The notes beneath the pieces were generated by a model. That model did not search any database. It was not told the origin of the DNA and saw only the letters and a program-made list of their open reading frames with translations. From Bdellovibrionales bacterium (GTDB lineage: Bacteria; Bdellovibrionota; Bdellovibrionia; Bdellovibrionales; Bdellovibrionaceae): a stretch of 64,000 nt of DNA. The translations under genes were made by a program, and so were the position numbers. The stretch spans positions 1-64,000 of the forward strand of contig SXSU01000108.1 of assembly GCA_005793345.1 (NCBI GenBank), read 5' to 3'. Positions 1 through 9,710 of the stretch are shown piece by piece (position 1 is the first letter of the stretch; each line of letters begins with the position of its first letter).

Positions 1-1212
1 TCTTAATAATTGATTGTATTTTGCAGTTCGCTCACTTCTACATAAACTTCCTGTTTTTATTTGGTGGCAATTTAAAGCAACTGCCAAATCAGCAATCGTA
101 GTGTCTTCAGTTTCACCACTTCTATGGGACATTACAGTTTTATAACTATTTCGTTGAGCTAATGAAACCGCATCCATAGTTTCAGATAAAGAACCAATTT
201 GATTTACTTTTACAAGTAAAGCATTTGCCAAACCTTCTTTAATTCCGTTTTCTAAACGTTTAGGATTTGTCACAAATAAATCATCACCCACAAGTTGAAG
301 TTTTGCCCCTAATTTATCAGTGATATGCTTCCAGCCTGAAAAATCATCTTCACTTAATCCATCTTCAATACTAATCATTGGAAATTCTTTTGTCCAAGAA
401 GAGTAAACACTAACTAATTCTTCTGCAGAAATTTGCTTACCTTCCCAAGTGTATTTTGAGTCTTTAAATAATTCAGTAGCAGCGACATCTAAGGCTACAA
501 ATACATCTTGCCCAGGTTTGTAACCTGCTTGGGTAATGGCTTCCATGAGTAATTCTAACGCTTCTTTATTTGACTTTAATTTTGGAGCAAATCCGCCTTC
601 ATCGCCAACAGCAGTTGATAAACCTTTTTGACCAAGAATTTTTTTAAGGGTATGAAAAATTTCGGCACCAGCTCTAAGTGACTCATTGAATCTCCCACCA
701 ACAACTGGAACAATCATAAACTCTTGAACATCTAAACCATTATTTGCATGGGCCCCACCATTTAAGACGTTCATTAAAGGAACTGGTAAATGATTTGCTT
801 TCGCTCCACCTACATAGCGGTAAAGAGGTAAATTACATTCCATGGCAGCAGCCTTAGCCGCAGCTAATGAAATTCCTAAGATCGAATTAGCTCCAAATTT
901 TCCTTTATTAGGAGTGCCATCTAAATCTATTAATATTTTGTCGATTAATGATTGTGAAGTCACTTCTGTTCCAATCAGTTCACCAGCTAAACGATGATTC
1001 ACATGAGTTAGGGCTGTCTTAACTCCTCTTCCCATATATCGAGTTTTATCTCCATCTCTTAATTCAATTGCTTCATGGGCTCCAGTAGATGCTCCTGAAG
1101 GTACCGCAGCTCTACCTTTTGATCCCAAAGCTGTAACTACCTCAACTTCAACTGTTGGATTACCTCTGCTATCTAATATTTCTCTCGCTTTAATGGATGT
1201 AATTTTTGACAT
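1..1212 (-). CDS. eno: Enolase (3' end beyond window)
   Basis: Enolase, the cytosolic glycolytic enzyme that interconverts 2-phosphoglycerate and phosphoenolpyruvate. The ATG at 1210-1212 follows an AAAGGAA ribosome-binding site. The N-terminus reads [18 protein letters not shown], the family signature, and the frame stays open to base 1 (404 codons). The last visible residues include [17 protein letters not shown], the conserved C-terminal substrate loop, so only about 20-25 residues are missing outside the window. It lies 53 bp downstream of the coiled-coil gene on the same strand and may be cotranscribed with it. No damage is visible. Confidence 0.97.
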   Translation of the reverse strand, partial: MSKITSIKAREILDSRGNPTVEVEVVTALGSKGRAAVPSGASTGAHEAIELRDGDKTRYMGRGVKTALTHVNHRLAGELIGTEVTSQSLIDKILIDLDGTPNKGKFGANSILGISLAAAKAAAMECNLPLYRYVGGAKANHLPVPLMNVLNGGAHANNGLDVQEFMIVPVVGGRFNESLRAGAEIFHTLKKILGQKGLSTAVGDEGGFAPKLKSNKEALELLMEAITQAGYKPGQDVFVALDVAATELFKDSKYTWEGKQISAEELVSVYSSWTKEFPMISIEDGLSEDDFSGWKHITDKLGAKLQLVGDDLFVTNPKRLENGIKEGLANALLVKVNQIGSLSETMDAVSLAQRNSYKTVMSHRSGETEDTTIADLAVALNCHQIKTGSLCRSERTAKYNQLLR

Positions 1213-1265
1213 AAAATTCCTTTCGTCTTTAGCTTTACTTTGTGAACCAATTTCTTTTTTAGACC

Positions 1266-2561
1266 CTATTCTATCATTGATAAAAAGTTGGGTTGAACTG
1301 GCTCTTTAGTGTGGGTTATATTTGAGTTCGAGTTTAATTTTGAGTTTGTTTTTGATTTTGTATCAGTAATACTTAATTTTTCTTTTTGTAAAAAGTCATC
1401 TTGCATTTTATTTTGATCATCGGTTATCTCAACTTTATCTAAATTTAAAAGTTGTGTTGTTGAGGATACTTTATCCGTCAAAATTGTTCCAATTGATTCT
1501 TGACTTCCTCTTCGCAAATCTGCACTTAATTTTCGAATAGAGTTTAAAGCATTATCACTTTCTTTTAAAGATTTATGAAAATAATTTTTAGCCCACTCCC
1601 AATCTACTCGCCTTAAAATTTCTTTTAACAAAGGTGAAGTCTTCTCAAGTCCATTCATTAAAGTAATAACTTGTTGTGCCCTTACCATGTAATCTTGCAT
1701 GCGTTGAATTTCTTGAGTTAATGTATCCGCAGGAATTTGTAAATCAGAAGCTACAACCATTGCAAATTCTGAGAGCCCCTTCATTTTTTCATTAAATAAT
1801 TTTTTATTTATATGACTTTGTAATTCTTTATGTGCAGCTTCCAACTCTTCATTTTTACGAACCAACTCTTCATTACGCTTTTCGAGCTCTCTTTGATTTT
1901 GTTCAAGTTGATCAATAATCGACTGCATAAGTTCGGGACTAATACGATGCCCTAATTGCTCAGTAGTTAATAACATATTGGTCGGCTCTTTAGACCAAGT
2001 TAAACTAAAATGAATATCTTCCCACTCACATTTTGCTTGCGATTGAGAGACATAACAAGGCAATACGGAAAATGCCGCTTTTAAAACTGAAGTGGTTAAT
2101 GGAAATTGTTCTGTAGAAATCGGTAAATCAAAGGCAACACGATTTTCTTCACGTCGCAAATTAGCTACTGGTGGAGCAGGAGAAATAAAATAACTTAAAA
2201 ATTTTTCTGGTTGATTCATGATTTCTTGTGGCCGAGGCATCATCTTAAGTACACTATCTAAAACTCCCCATGCTTTGAGTTCAGGAATTTGAGAACCTAC
2301 TTCTTCAAGTAAATCAGCTTTTTCTAGGGGGTGAAAAAAATCGACAAATAATTGTAACCAAGATTCAAGTTGTTCGGCATTAACCCAGTAAGCAGGATCT
2401 CTCATAAACTCTTCAGGAAAATCAATACGTTCGAGAACAGGGGAAAGATCCTCTCCTCTTCGGTCTAAATAACTCAGTATGGCATTGGTGATCTTACTAC
2501 TGAAATACACAAAGAGATTAGTATCCCATGTTTTTCGGAATATCCAGCCGGACTGTGCCAT
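1266..2561 (-). CDS. Hypothetical coiled-coil protein
   Basis: I do not recognise this 431-residue protein. It has no signal peptide or membrane segment, so it is probably cytoplasmic. Residues 1-215 look globular. Residues about 220-260 are a strong coiled coil, with many E/K/N residues in a repeating [18 protein letters not shown] style. Residues 260-370 are predicted mostly helical, and the last 60 are Ser/Thr/Lys/Asn-rich and probably disordered. The overall plan (sensor-like N-terminal domain, then a long helix) recalls a signalling protein that has lost its output domain, but no kinase, HTH or cyclase motif is visible. It lies directly upstream of eno on the same strand and diverges from recQ. 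Confidence 0.75.
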   Translation of the reverse strand: MAQSGWIFRKTWDTNLFVYFSSKITNAILSYLDRRGEDLSPVLERIDFPEEFMRDPAYWVNAEQLESWLQLFVDFFHPLEKADLLEEVGSQIPELKAWGVLDSVLKMMPRPQEIMNQPEKFLSYFISPAPPVANLRREENRVAFDLPISTEQFPLTTSVLKAAFSVLPCYVSQSQAKCEWEDIHFSLTWSKEPTNMLLTTEQLGHRISPELMQSIIDQLEQNQRELEKRNEELVRKNEELEAAHKELQSHINKKLFNEKMKGLSEFAMVVASDLQIPADTLTQEIQRMQDYMVRAQQVITLMNGLEKTSPLLKEILRRVDWEWAKNYFHKSLKESDNALNSIRKLSADLRRGSQESIGTILTDKVSSTTQLLNLDKVEITDDQNKMQDDFLQKEKLSITDTKSKTNSKLNSNSNITHTKEPVQPNFLSMIE

Positions 2562-2590
2562 AAATGCAATTATTACTAGTTAATAAATGA

Positions 2591-2619
2591 TTAAGTTTTT
2601 GCATGATTAGTTATATAAT
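2591..2619 (+). promoter_or_regulatory. Candidate sigma-70 promoter for recQ
   Basis: A perfect TATAAT at 2614-2619 has a weak TTAAGT 17 bp upstream (2591-2596), about 50 bp before the recQ ATG. It is a sequence match only, in AT-rich DNA where such matches arise by chance. Confidence 0.35.
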
Positions 2620-2668
2620 CGGACTCTCTGTATTTTAAGCAAAATTCTAGCGCATTAGGAATTCTAAA

Positions 2669-4240
2669 ATGATAAATAACTTTGCCAATCTTGAAAGTAT
2701 TCTCACTAAAAATTTTAATTTGAATTCTTTTCGAAAGGGGCAAAAGGAGATCATTTCTACCATCTTATCCAATAAGGACGTTATGGGGGTTTTACCAACC
2801 GGAGGAGGTAAATCACTGTGTTATCAATTTATTGCTGTATATTATAATAAACTTGTTGTGGTAGTTTCTCCCTTAATCGCTCTTATGAAAGATCAAGTTT
2901 ATAATTTAAATAAAATTGGGATTCCTGCTGGGTGCATTTACTACAATCAACCCATTGAAGAAAAAAAAGAAGTTTTTGCTAAGATGGCACAAAAAGGTTC
3001 ATTTGTGCTTTATTTATCACCAGAGCGGATACAGAAGACTGGGTTTCATGAATGGATTAAAAATCAAGATGTTGCATTATTCGCAATAGATGATGCTCAT
3101 TGTATTTCTCAATGGGGACATGATTTTAGAGAAGAATACACTTCACTTTCTGTTTTGCGAAGTTTGCAACCCAATGTTCCCATCATTGCTCTAACAGCAT
3201 CTGCAACTCCACTAGTACTCAATGATATTGCAAAACAATTACAAATTCAAAATGCTGATCGAAAAGTATATGGATTTTACCGACCTAATTTATTTTATCA
3301 AGTGACCGAATGTGAAAATGAAGATGAAAAAATTGATTGGATTGCAAGTGCACTCAACAAATTTACAGAAGGACGAAAAATTATTTACTGTGGTACTCGT
3401 AAAAATACAGAATATGTTTGTGAAATTTTAAAACAAAACTTTCAAGGTGTTGCCCACTACCATGCAGGAATGAGCACCCAAGAACGCACGCAAATTCAAG
3501 ATGACTATCAAAATGGAAAGTTAAATATTTTAGTCGCAACCAATGCATTTGGAATGGGCGTTGATCAGCCAAATGTTCGTCTTGTTATTCACTACAATAT
3601 GCCCTCAAATATCGATTCACTTTATCAAGAAATGGGCCGTGCAGGCCGTGATGATAAAGATTCAACTTGTTTACTTTTATATTCCAAAAAAGATAAGGGC
3701 CTACAAGTATATTTTATTGAAAGTTCTGAATCAAATCCTGAAATTAAAAAATTAAGATGGAAAAATTTAAATGCATTGATCAGCTATAGTGAAGGTAGCG
3801 AATGTCGTCACTCCGAAATTTTAACTTATTTTAAAGACTCCCATCGAATAAAAAGGTGCGGACACTGCGATGTCTGTGAACCAAAATCAGAGCGCATGGT
3901 TCAGTTTTCAAAAAAACAAAAAAGTATTTTTTCACGAATTTTGAATAACAGTGAAGTAGAATCTTCGAAGAAAAACGCAGGAAATATAAAATCTATAAAA
4001 AATAATTCTACTTTAGATTTAGATGTCGAGAGTGAAAGTAGGTATCAAAAACTTCGCGTCTGGCGAAAAGAAATTGCTGAAGAAAAAGATCTTCCTGCAT
4101 TTGTTATTTTTCATGATAAAACTCTCAAAGAAATTGCAGCCATTAATCCTCAATCATTAGATGAGCTCAGAAAAATAAAAGGTATGGGCGATAAAAAAAT
4201 TGAAGACTACGGATGGGATATTTTGGCTGAGCTTAAATAA
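2669..4240 (+). CDS. recQ: RecQ-family ATP-dependent DNA helicase, short form
   Basis: 3'-5' superfamily 2 DNA helicase for recombination and replication repair. Walker A is GVLPTGGGKS (about 40-49). Motif II reads DDAH instead of the usual DEAH, followed by CISQWGHDFR. Motif III is TASATP, and motifs V/VI lie in GMGVDQPNVR and QEMGRAGRD. Four zinc-binding cysteines follow (SEC, then RCGHCDVC, about 376-402). A linker of about 45 residues then leads straight into a C-terminal HRDC domain (about 450-523). The winged-helix part of the RQC region, about 100 residues in E. coli RecQ (609 aa), appears absent. An AGGAA element precedes the ATG. It converges on the decayed gene at 4246 with a 5 bp gap. 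Confidence 0.9.
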   Translation: MINNFANLESILTKNFNLNSFRKGQKEIISTILSNKDVMGVLPTGGGKSLCYQFIAVYYNKLVVVVSPLIALMKDQVYNLNKIGIPAGCIYYNQPIEEKKEVFAKMAQKGSFVLYLSPERIQKTGFHEWIKNQDVALFAIDDAHCISQWGHDFREEYTSLSVLRSLQPNVPIIALTASATPLVLNDIAKQLQIQNADRKVYGFYRPNLFYQVTECENEDEKIDWIASALNKFTEGRKIIYCGTRKNTEYVCEILKQNFQGVAHYHAGMSTQERTQIQDDYQNGKLNILVATNAFGMGVDQPNVRLVIHYNMPSNIDSLYQEMGRAGRDDKDSTCLLLYSKKDKGLQVYFIESSESNPEIKKLRWKNLNALISYSEGSECRHSEILTYFKDSHRIKRCGHCDVCEPKSERMVQFSKKQKSIFSRILNNSEVESSKKNAGNIKSIKNNSTLDLDVESESRYQKLRVWRKEIAEEKDLPAFVIFHDKTLKEIAAINPQSLDELRKIKGMGDKKIEDYGWDILAELK

Positions 4241-4245
4241 AATTT

Positions 4246-5072
4246 TTAATTTACAAAAATTGAACTAATAAATTTATCAACTAAAATTAAAAACTCATTA
4301 TATTCTTTATCAGTAATATTCAAAATTGTTTTTATTTCTTCTGGTGGCATTTGTTTGGCTTTTAATTTTAAATAAAAAGGACTCTCTGTAGGTGACTTAA
4401 AATTTAACATTCCATTTCTCATGTCTGTTAAAATTTCTTCTGCAGAATTTTTTTGAAACTCAGAGTGACACATAGTGCAGTTTTTCTTTAAAAAAGGGAT
4501 CAATGGTTTAAAAGCTGAAATTACATCAAAATCTAAAGTAGTATTTTTTGCTAAATTATTTGAATCAATTTTGTCGTCTAACTCTGTATCGCTAGTGTCA
4601 TTAAAGTCTTTTAAAGACAATCTCAAAACTGCTCCATTTTTATCATCTAGAATTAATACTGAACCATCATTTAATTGAGTTAAACCAACAATCGGCCCTC
4701 TGGATCCATTACAATTCCGTTTGGTGTCGTTAATTTATTATTTGGAAATAAATTAACTAATTTTATTTGTGAGGTTTGCTTGTCAAAATTTAAAGCGTAA
4801 ACTGTACCTCGACCAAAGGCCCATCCATACATTTCTGTTATATAAATGGTTCCGTCTGGAGCTTCAACTGCATACCGTGGCATTTTTAAACCATCTTGTT
4901 TACTTGCCACTAAACCAACACAAGTACCTTCTATTGAAGATACATTTACCTTTGAAAAACCATCACATAGTTTTGAAGTATCTAAACGATAACCTGATTT
5001 TTCAATTACTTCAGCTGAAGCAATATTAAAATTGAATGATGCAATCACTAAAAATATAAACTTCAACTTCAT
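4246..5072 (-). pseudogene. Decayed sorbosone dehydrogenase-like / cytochrome c fusion
   Basis: Remnant of an exported beta-propeller sugar dehydrogenase (PQQ-dependent / L-sorbosone dehydrogenase-like) with a C-terminal cytochrome c domain. The 5' part starts at ATG 5070-5072 after AAGGAAAG, carries a signal peptide (MKLKFIFLVIASFNFNIASA) and a first propeller blade (PDGTIYITEMYGWAFGRG), and runs to a stop at 4680. In another frame the sequence resumes near 4700 with typical last-blade residues (GPIVGLTQLNDGSVLILDD), then a haem site CTMCH and a possible Met ligand in KQMPPEE, ending at 4246. Intact relatives have several more blades between these points, so an internal deletion with a frame change has joined the two ends. 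Two separate short proteins are possible but unlikely. Confidence 0.75.
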
Positions 5073-5237
5073 TGATACTTTCCTTATGAAATATAACTTT
5101 TCAAATGACAAAAAATCTGATTGTATTATTTAATGGATATTTATTTTTAAATGTGAAAAAAAGTATTCGAAAGTAAATTTTTCTTAACTGTAAATTAAAT
5201 CAACAGTAACTTTCAACAATATGGTGAATAAAAAAAT

Positions 5238-6434
5238 ATGAAACAACCTCGCTTAATTTTTATCTTCATTACTGTTGTTCTCGATGTCATAGGAATTGGA
5301 ATTATGATTCCATCTCTTCCTGAAGTTATTCGTCGATTTTCAGATTCACAACAGGACATGACCCACCTTTATGGGTATTTTATTTCAATTTTTTCAGTCA
5401 TGCAGTTTTTAGCTTCACCACTATTGGGTGTAATTTCTGATATATATGGTCGTCGTTCAATTTTGCTAACTTCACTTTTTGTAAGTGCCCTTGATTATAT
5501 TGTAATGGCAATTTCTCCGAATTTGACTGTGCTGTTTATTAGCCGGATGATCACTGGACTAACAAGTGCAAGCATGACCGTTGCAATGGCCTACATTACA
5601 GATATTTCTAAACTTGAGGATCGATCTAAAAATTACGGATTAATTGGTGCTGGTTTTGGATTAGGATTTATATTGGGACCTGCTATTGGTGGACTTCTTG
5701 GAAAGTATAATCCTCTTTTACCGTTTTATGCAGCAGCCTTAATGAATTTTTTAAATTTTTTATTTGGATTATTTATACTCCCTGAATCTTTACCTCCAGA
5801 AAAACGCAGTAAATTTGAATGGTCAAAAATAAATCCAATGAAATCACTTTTTAAAATATTTTCATTGCCAGGATTATTTACCTTATTAGTGGTGTACTTT
5901 TTATTTCAATTAGCGGGACAAACCCATCCTTCAATATGGACATTGTACACTCAAGCACGATTTGGCTGGGGTGTCACAGAGGTTGGTACTTCGCTAGCCT
6001 TTGTAGGATTACTTTCAGCCATCTCACAAGGTTATTTAACACGTATCTTAATTCCTAAATGGGGTGAGTTAAATACTGTTTTATGGAGTTTAATAGGTTT
6101 TACTGTAGCATTTGTACTTTATGGTTTAGCCTATGAAGGCTGGATGGTCTATGCTATTTTATTTACTTCTTCTATATTTTGGATTTCAGGCCCAGCTCTT
6201 TCATCTATAATTTCAAAACGAGTTGAAAGTACAGAACAAGGCGAGCTACAAGGCTCCCTCGTTAGTTTAATGAGTTTAGCAAGTATAATTTCACCTATTG
6301 TAACAACTCAATTATTTGGCTATTTTACTTCAGATAATTTCGAACCTAAAATTTATGGTGCTCCATATTTTTTTGCAGCGGTTGTGTCCTTTATTTGTCT
6401 TATATTATTTTATAAGCTCCACAGAACCGCTTAA
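5238..6434 (+). CDS. Tet-like MFS efflux transporter (DHA1 family)
   Basis: Proton-driven multidrug or tetracycline-type exporter in the inner membrane. The 398 residues hold about 12 hydrophobic segments. MFS motif A between TM2 and TM3 reads GVISDIYGRRSILL, close to the TetA consensus. The motif C region has GFGLGFILGPAIGGLLG, and the central loop begins LPESLPPEKR as in Tet-family pumps. Length matches TetA (about 400). Substrate cannot be told from sequence, and many members export other compounds. It diverges from the decayed dehydrogenase and converges with the nitroreductase. No dedicated TetR-type regulator is adjacent. Confidence 0.88.
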   Translation: MKQPRLIFIFITVVLDVIGIGIMIPSLPEVIRRFSDSQQDMTHLYGYFISIFSVMQFLASPLLGVISDIYGRRSILLTSLFVSALDYIVMAISPNLTVLFISRMITGLTSASMTVAMAYITDISKLEDRSKNYGLIGAGFGLGFILGPAIGGLLGKYNPLLPFYAAALMNFLNFLFGLFILPESLPPEKRSKFEWSKINPMKSLFKIFSLPGLFTLLVVYFLFQLAGQTHPSIWTLYTQARFGWGVTEVGTSLAFVGLLSAISQGYLTRILIPKWGELNTVLWSLIGFTVAFVLYGLAYEGWMVYAILFTSSIFWISGPALSSIISKRVESTEQGELQGSLVSLMSLASIISPIVTTQLFGYFTSDNFEPKIYGAPYFFAAVVSFICLILFYKLHRTA

Positions 6435-6531
6435 ATATCGCGTTCAACTATTCTAAATTTGGCTTTTGAATGGTCAGGTTTGAATATAAGAATAAAGTCG
6501 AGTTAAGGACCGAATTAAAGAATTTGAAAAA

Positions 6532-7197
6532 CTAGATCCACTCGATGACATCACTTTTATCAAAGCGAACTTTTTTGATGGATTGATATTTATCATCATC
6601 ACTGCGATACCCAAGAGCCACGGCAGCGATAGTTTCCCACCCTGTGTTTTCTAATTTTAAAATTTTGTTATATTCTTCAGGAGACATCCCTTCAATGGGG
6701 CAAGCATCAATTTGAAGTAAAGAAGCTGTTTCTAATAAAAAACCCATTGCTATATAGGCTTGTCGTTGGGCCCAAAAGCGAATTGTTTTAAATCGATCTG
6801 ATTTAAGTAAGTTCTCAGTCATCATATTACGATAGCCCGTTAAAGTTTCAGAACTTACCCCACGCAAATCGCTCACACGAGCTAAATGTTTATCAATATG
6901 CTCAATATCTAATTGTTGCTTTGCTAAAAAAACAACGTAATGGGACGCATCTGTAACTTGTGATTGGTTCCAAGTGTGAACTCGTAAATCTTGTCGAAGT
7001 TTTGGATTTTTAATAATTAAAAACTTCCAGGGTTGTAATCCGTAAGATGAAGGAGCTTTTATTAAACAGTCCTCTAATAAATTCCAATTTTCGTCTGAAA
7101 TTTTTTTATTTTTATTAAAAATTTTAGTTGCATATCTCCAATCCAAAGCTGCTTGAATTTCGTTTTTAATATCAGATTGGTTTAAATTTGAACTCAT
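6532..7197 (-). CDS. Nitroreductase-family NAD(P)H-dependent oxidoreductase
   Basis: Cytosolic FMN-dependent oxidoreductase of the NfsB/YfkO type (221 aa), which reduces nitro compounds, quinones or similar electrophiles. Visible family features are the N-terminal RYATKIFNKNKKIS and APSSYGLQPWKF (FMN-phosphate binding), the central WAQRQAYIAMGFLLETA helix, PIEGMSPEEY, and the C-terminal IAAVALGYR. The ATG at 7195-7197 follows AAAGGAAA. It is divergent to an Rrf2-type regulator with inverted repeats between them, so redox-responsive control is likely (inference). It converges with the MFS pump gene about 100 bp away. Confidence 0.88.
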   Translation of the reverse strand: MSSNLNQSDIKNEIQAALDWRYATKIFNKNKKISDENWNLLEDCLIKAPSSYGLQPWKFLIIKNPKLRQDLRVHTWNQSQVTDASHYVVFLAKQQLDIEHIDKHLARVSDLRGVSSETLTGYRNMMTENLLKSDRFKTIRFWAQRQAYIAMGFLLETASLLQIDACPIEGMSPEEYNKILKLENTGWETIAAVALGYRSDDDKYQSIKKVRFDKSDVIEWI

Positions 7198-7217
7198 AAC
7201 TATTTCCTTTCATAATG

Positions 7218-7327
7218 TAACAATGAAAAGCACATTTAAACTATTTTAATTAAAATGCAACAATAATTGTTATATTTAAATACTAATTTGAAATTTTTGC
7301 TTATTGTTAAAAATTTAAATTTATAAT
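7218..7327. promoter_or_regulatory. Divergent control region with AACAAT/ATTGTT inverted repeats
   Basis: Between the nitroreductase and the Rrf2 regulator lies a perfect 13 bp palindrome, AACAATAATTGTT (7259-7271). It is flanked by further half-sites in inverted orientation, TAACAAT (7218-7224) and ATTGTTA (7303-7309). A TATAAT at 7322-7327 lies just 13 bp before the regulator ATG. The arrangement suits an Rrf2 autoregulatory operator, which is inference. Confidence 0.55.
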
Positions 7328-7340
7328 ATAACTGCTACCT

Positions 7341-7760
7341 ATGGTTGATAATAAATTTGCAGTATCATTAAATATTTTAACATTGTTAGCTTATTATTAT
7401 AATAGTGACGACTCAAAAGTAACATCCGAATACATTGCTTCTTCAATAAAAACTAATCCAACAGTTATTCGCCGTCATGTTGCTCAATTGGTAAAAGCCA
7501 ATTTAGTTATATCTTCAAAAGGAAAAATGGGTGGACTAAAACTTAAACGCCCTCCAGATAAGATTACATTAGATGAAATTTACTTAAGTATTCAAACAAA
7601 GCCCATTCTGGCTTGTTCTGACAAAACCCCTAATAAAAAATGCCTGGTGAGCACCTCATTTCAAGGTGCTTTTCACAAACTCACTGAAGGTCTTGAGCAT
7701 TCAATCACTCATTACCTCAAAAAAGAAAAACTATCTGATTTTTTAAAAACTACACTTTAG
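7341..7760 (+). CDS. Rrf2/BadM-family transcriptional regulator
   Basis: Cytosolic winged-helix repressor of 139 aa. The N-terminal helix-turn-helix (about 5-60) contains TSEYIASSIKTNPTVIRRHV and the wing SSKGKMGGLKL. The dimerisation helix ends at DFLKTTL. Two cysteines, ACSDKTPNKKC, sit in the loop where iron-sulfur Rrf2 proteins carry three cysteines and thiol-sensing YwnA/HypR-like ones carry one or two. Thiol or electrophile sensing is therefore more likely than an Fe-S cluster (inference). No Shine-Dalgarno is visible, and the -10-like TATAAT leaves a leader of only about 7 nt. It probably controls the divergent nitroreductase. Confidence 0.85.
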   Translation: MVDNKFAVSLNILTLLAYYYNSDDSKVTSEYIASSIKTNPTVIRRHVAQLVKANLVISSKGKMGGLKLKRPPDKITLDEIYLSIQTKPILACSDKTPNKKCLVSTSFQGAFHKLTEGLEHSITHYLKKEKLSDFLKTTL

Positions 7761-7800
7761 TGAATTCTCTAGTTGCGCTCCTTGAAATTCAACATAACTG

Positions 7801-7820
7801 TTCTAAAGCTAGTTTTAGAA
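7801..7820. terminator. Hairpin between convergent genes
   Basis: TTCTAAA and TTTAGAA pair around a short loop between the Rrf2 gene and the convergent HExxH gene. The stop codon of the latter (7815-7817) lies inside the stem. It is a weak candidate bidirectional terminator. Confidence 0.4.
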
Positions 7821-8807
7821 TAACTTCCACCGGGGTTCATAAAATTCTTCTGAATATATTGAAGATTTATCAATTACTGCCGATTGCATATTCGAATAAT
7901 CTTTTAATTTGAAACTTATAAAAATTTTGTAATCGTTAATAATTTCTATATTTTTTTGAGCATTCTCACAATTTAGTATTAAATTTCCAATTAAAGAATA
8001 TTTTCCTTCCGAATTTAATTGACCATTATTACTCCAATGCAAATTAAATAAAAAAACTGAAATGGGTTTTTTCCCGCGACGTTTAAAAATTGATTCTGCT
8101 GGACAATAAAATTCATCTTTTAGTTCTGAAGCTAGGCTAATAAAATCTTCTCCTGAAGATAAAATAAATTCCGGAAATCCATTTTTATTATCAGAATTTA
8201 CTAGCAACCCAGACAATTCTTTTTGTCTAGGTAATTGAGGAAGCATTTCAATGTGCCTATTTAAAAACATTGTGATTTTCGCAGCTAGCCCATCTAGTTC
8301 TGACTCACTAAAATTACCATGATGATGACCCATTTCATGAATTAGTATCCCTGCAATTTCAGCTAGCGAAAGTGGTATTAAATTTAAATTTGTTTCATTT
8401 TTTTTATAAAGAAGCTCTCTGTTAAGAAAAATCGGACTTGAAACATAAGAACCAGTCACTGCAACCTTCATTTCATTATCAATTAAAAATAATTCAGGCC
8501 TATCTTTACTTGATAAAATAGTTATCTGGTTTTCATTCACTTGTTCTACTGGTAAAGTAGAAATAATAATCTCTAATAAAGACTCCTCAGATTGGTTTAA
8601 ATCACAAGTTCTTGCTTTAAGACAAAGTTTTGATAAGTTTTCTAATTTTAAATATGCATATTTCACTGTGAGATCTATTATGCTTTCTCCATTATATACA
8701 TCGTCTCCATTATGCTGATATGCAAAATTCAAAGGCGAATAACAAATTATAATTGCAACTAAGTTTGTTAAATTTCGTTTTAAATTATTACTTTTAATTT
8801 TTAACAT
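7815..8807 (-). CDS. Exported protein with HExxH metalloprotease-like motif
   Basis: 330-residue protein of unknown family. A signal peptide covers about residues 1-30 (basic start, then LTNLVAIIICYSPLNFAYQ). The motif ILIHEMGHHHG (about 155-165) matches zincin HExxH, and the nearby SESELDGLAAKI offers a possible third ligand glutamate. A metallopeptidase acting in the periplasm or outside is therefore plausible. The C-terminal 120 residues are beta-rich and not recognised. It lies 18 bp downstream of the TIGR02147 regulator gene on the same strand, a likely two-gene operon. Similar regulator-exported protein pairs are common in Bdellovibrio-type genomes (inference). Confidence 0.7.
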   Translation of the reverse strand: MLKIKSNNLKRNLTNLVAIIICYSPLNFAYQHNGDDVYNGESIIDLTVKYAYLKLENLSKLCLKARTCDLNQSEESLLEIIISTLPVEQVNENQITILSSKDRPELFLIDNEMKVAVTGSYVSSPIFLNRELLYKKNETNLNLIPLSLAEIAGILIHEMGHHHGNFSESELDGLAAKITMFLNRHIEMLPQLPRQKELSGLLVNSDNKNGFPEFILSSGEDFISLASELKDEFYCPAESIFKRRGKKPISVFLFNLHWSNNGQLNSEGKYSLIGNLILNCENAQKNIEIINDYKIFISFKLKDYSNMQSAVIDKSSIYSEEFYEPRWKLF

Positions 8808-8825
8808 TTTTTACTCCACTAAATT

Positions 8826-9593
8826 TTAATATTTATCTTTTGAATCAGTTGGTTTCTTTTTATAATTTTCTACTGGAAATAACTGGTATGAAAATACATA
8901 GACTGAATCTGGTTCATCTTTCTCTAAAATTTTACCTACTTTTTGCTTTGCTTTGAGCAAATACTCTTTAGCTTGTTTTAATTGTGATTTTGAAATAGCC
9001 ATTGTCGTTGAAGAATAATCTCTATCCTCAATAGGAACATTTACTAAAGCTTCACTTGCTAATTTTAAATTATCTGTATGATGTTTTTTTACTGCGAGTG
9101 AAGGAATATCCCGTAATGTGCCAAGGGGATGAGTTGTTCGAATTAATTTACCTTTTTGAATTTTTATAAATTTTAACCTTGTTAATCTTTGAAGTGCTTG
9201 ATTTACTTCTTCAACTGTTAGAGCAAGTCGTTCAGCAATCCAAACAGGATTACTACTATTATTTTTAATCTTGGCTAAATTTAAAATTGCAAAATAGTAC
9301 CAATCAGCAACACATCGAAATGTATCTTCTTCTAAAATCAATCGCGAAAAATCATTTGAACTAATTTTTGAAGGTGCAAAATAATATTGCTTTTGGAGTT
9401 GAGTTAATTGTAAAGCATTACTTATTTTATCGATATTAGATTTTGAAAAATTTCTTTTACCATTTAAAACATCAGATAATGCTGTTGCACTTACTCCAAT
9501 ATCACGAGCAAATGCCCGCATTGAGTAAGAACTATTTCGGAACTGACGAGCAGATAATTCACTTTTTAAAAGTTGTAAATAATCATGAGTCAC
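8826..9593 (-). CDS. TIGR02147-type transcriptional regulator (DUF4423)
   Basis: 255-residue cytosolic protein matching the TIGR02147 family of Bdellovibrio and Fibrobacter. The N-terminal Cro/C1-like helix-turn-helix (about 22-70) includes SMRAFARDIGVSATALSDVL and NGKRNFSKSNIDKIS. A DUF4423-like region follows, with a second winged-helix-like part, WIAERLALTVEEVNQALQRL (about 122-145). Targets and ligands of this family are not known to me. It is transcribed with the exported HExxH gene and divergent from a small exported protein gene, with a perfect palindrome between. Confidence 0.85.
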   Translation of the reverse strand: MTHDYLQLLKSELSARQFRNSSYSMRAFARDIGVSATALSDVLNGKRNFSKSNIDKISNALQLTQLQKQYYFAPSKISSNDFSRLILEEDTFRCVADWYYFAILNLAKIKNNSSNPVWIAERLALTVEEVNQALQRLTRLKFIKIQKGKLIRTTHPLGTLRDIPSLAVKKHHTDNLKLASEALVNVPIEDRDYSSTTMAISKSQLKQAKEYLLKAKQKVGKILEKDEPDSVYVFSYQLFPVENYKKKPTDSKDKY

Positions 9594-9710
9594 TTAAAAC
9601 CCCTAAGAATTATAATCATGTGAGTCGCTAATAAATTAATTTGTCACTTTATTGTTTACTTTTTAATGCCTGTCCATGAGTTACTTCAATTATGCGCTTT
9701 GTCGGATAAC

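Noticed and set aside
5238-6434. Acquired tetracycline-resistance gene
   Set aside because: The pump has Tet-family motifs, but there is no linked TetR, no mobile element and no compositional shift; substrate is unknown.
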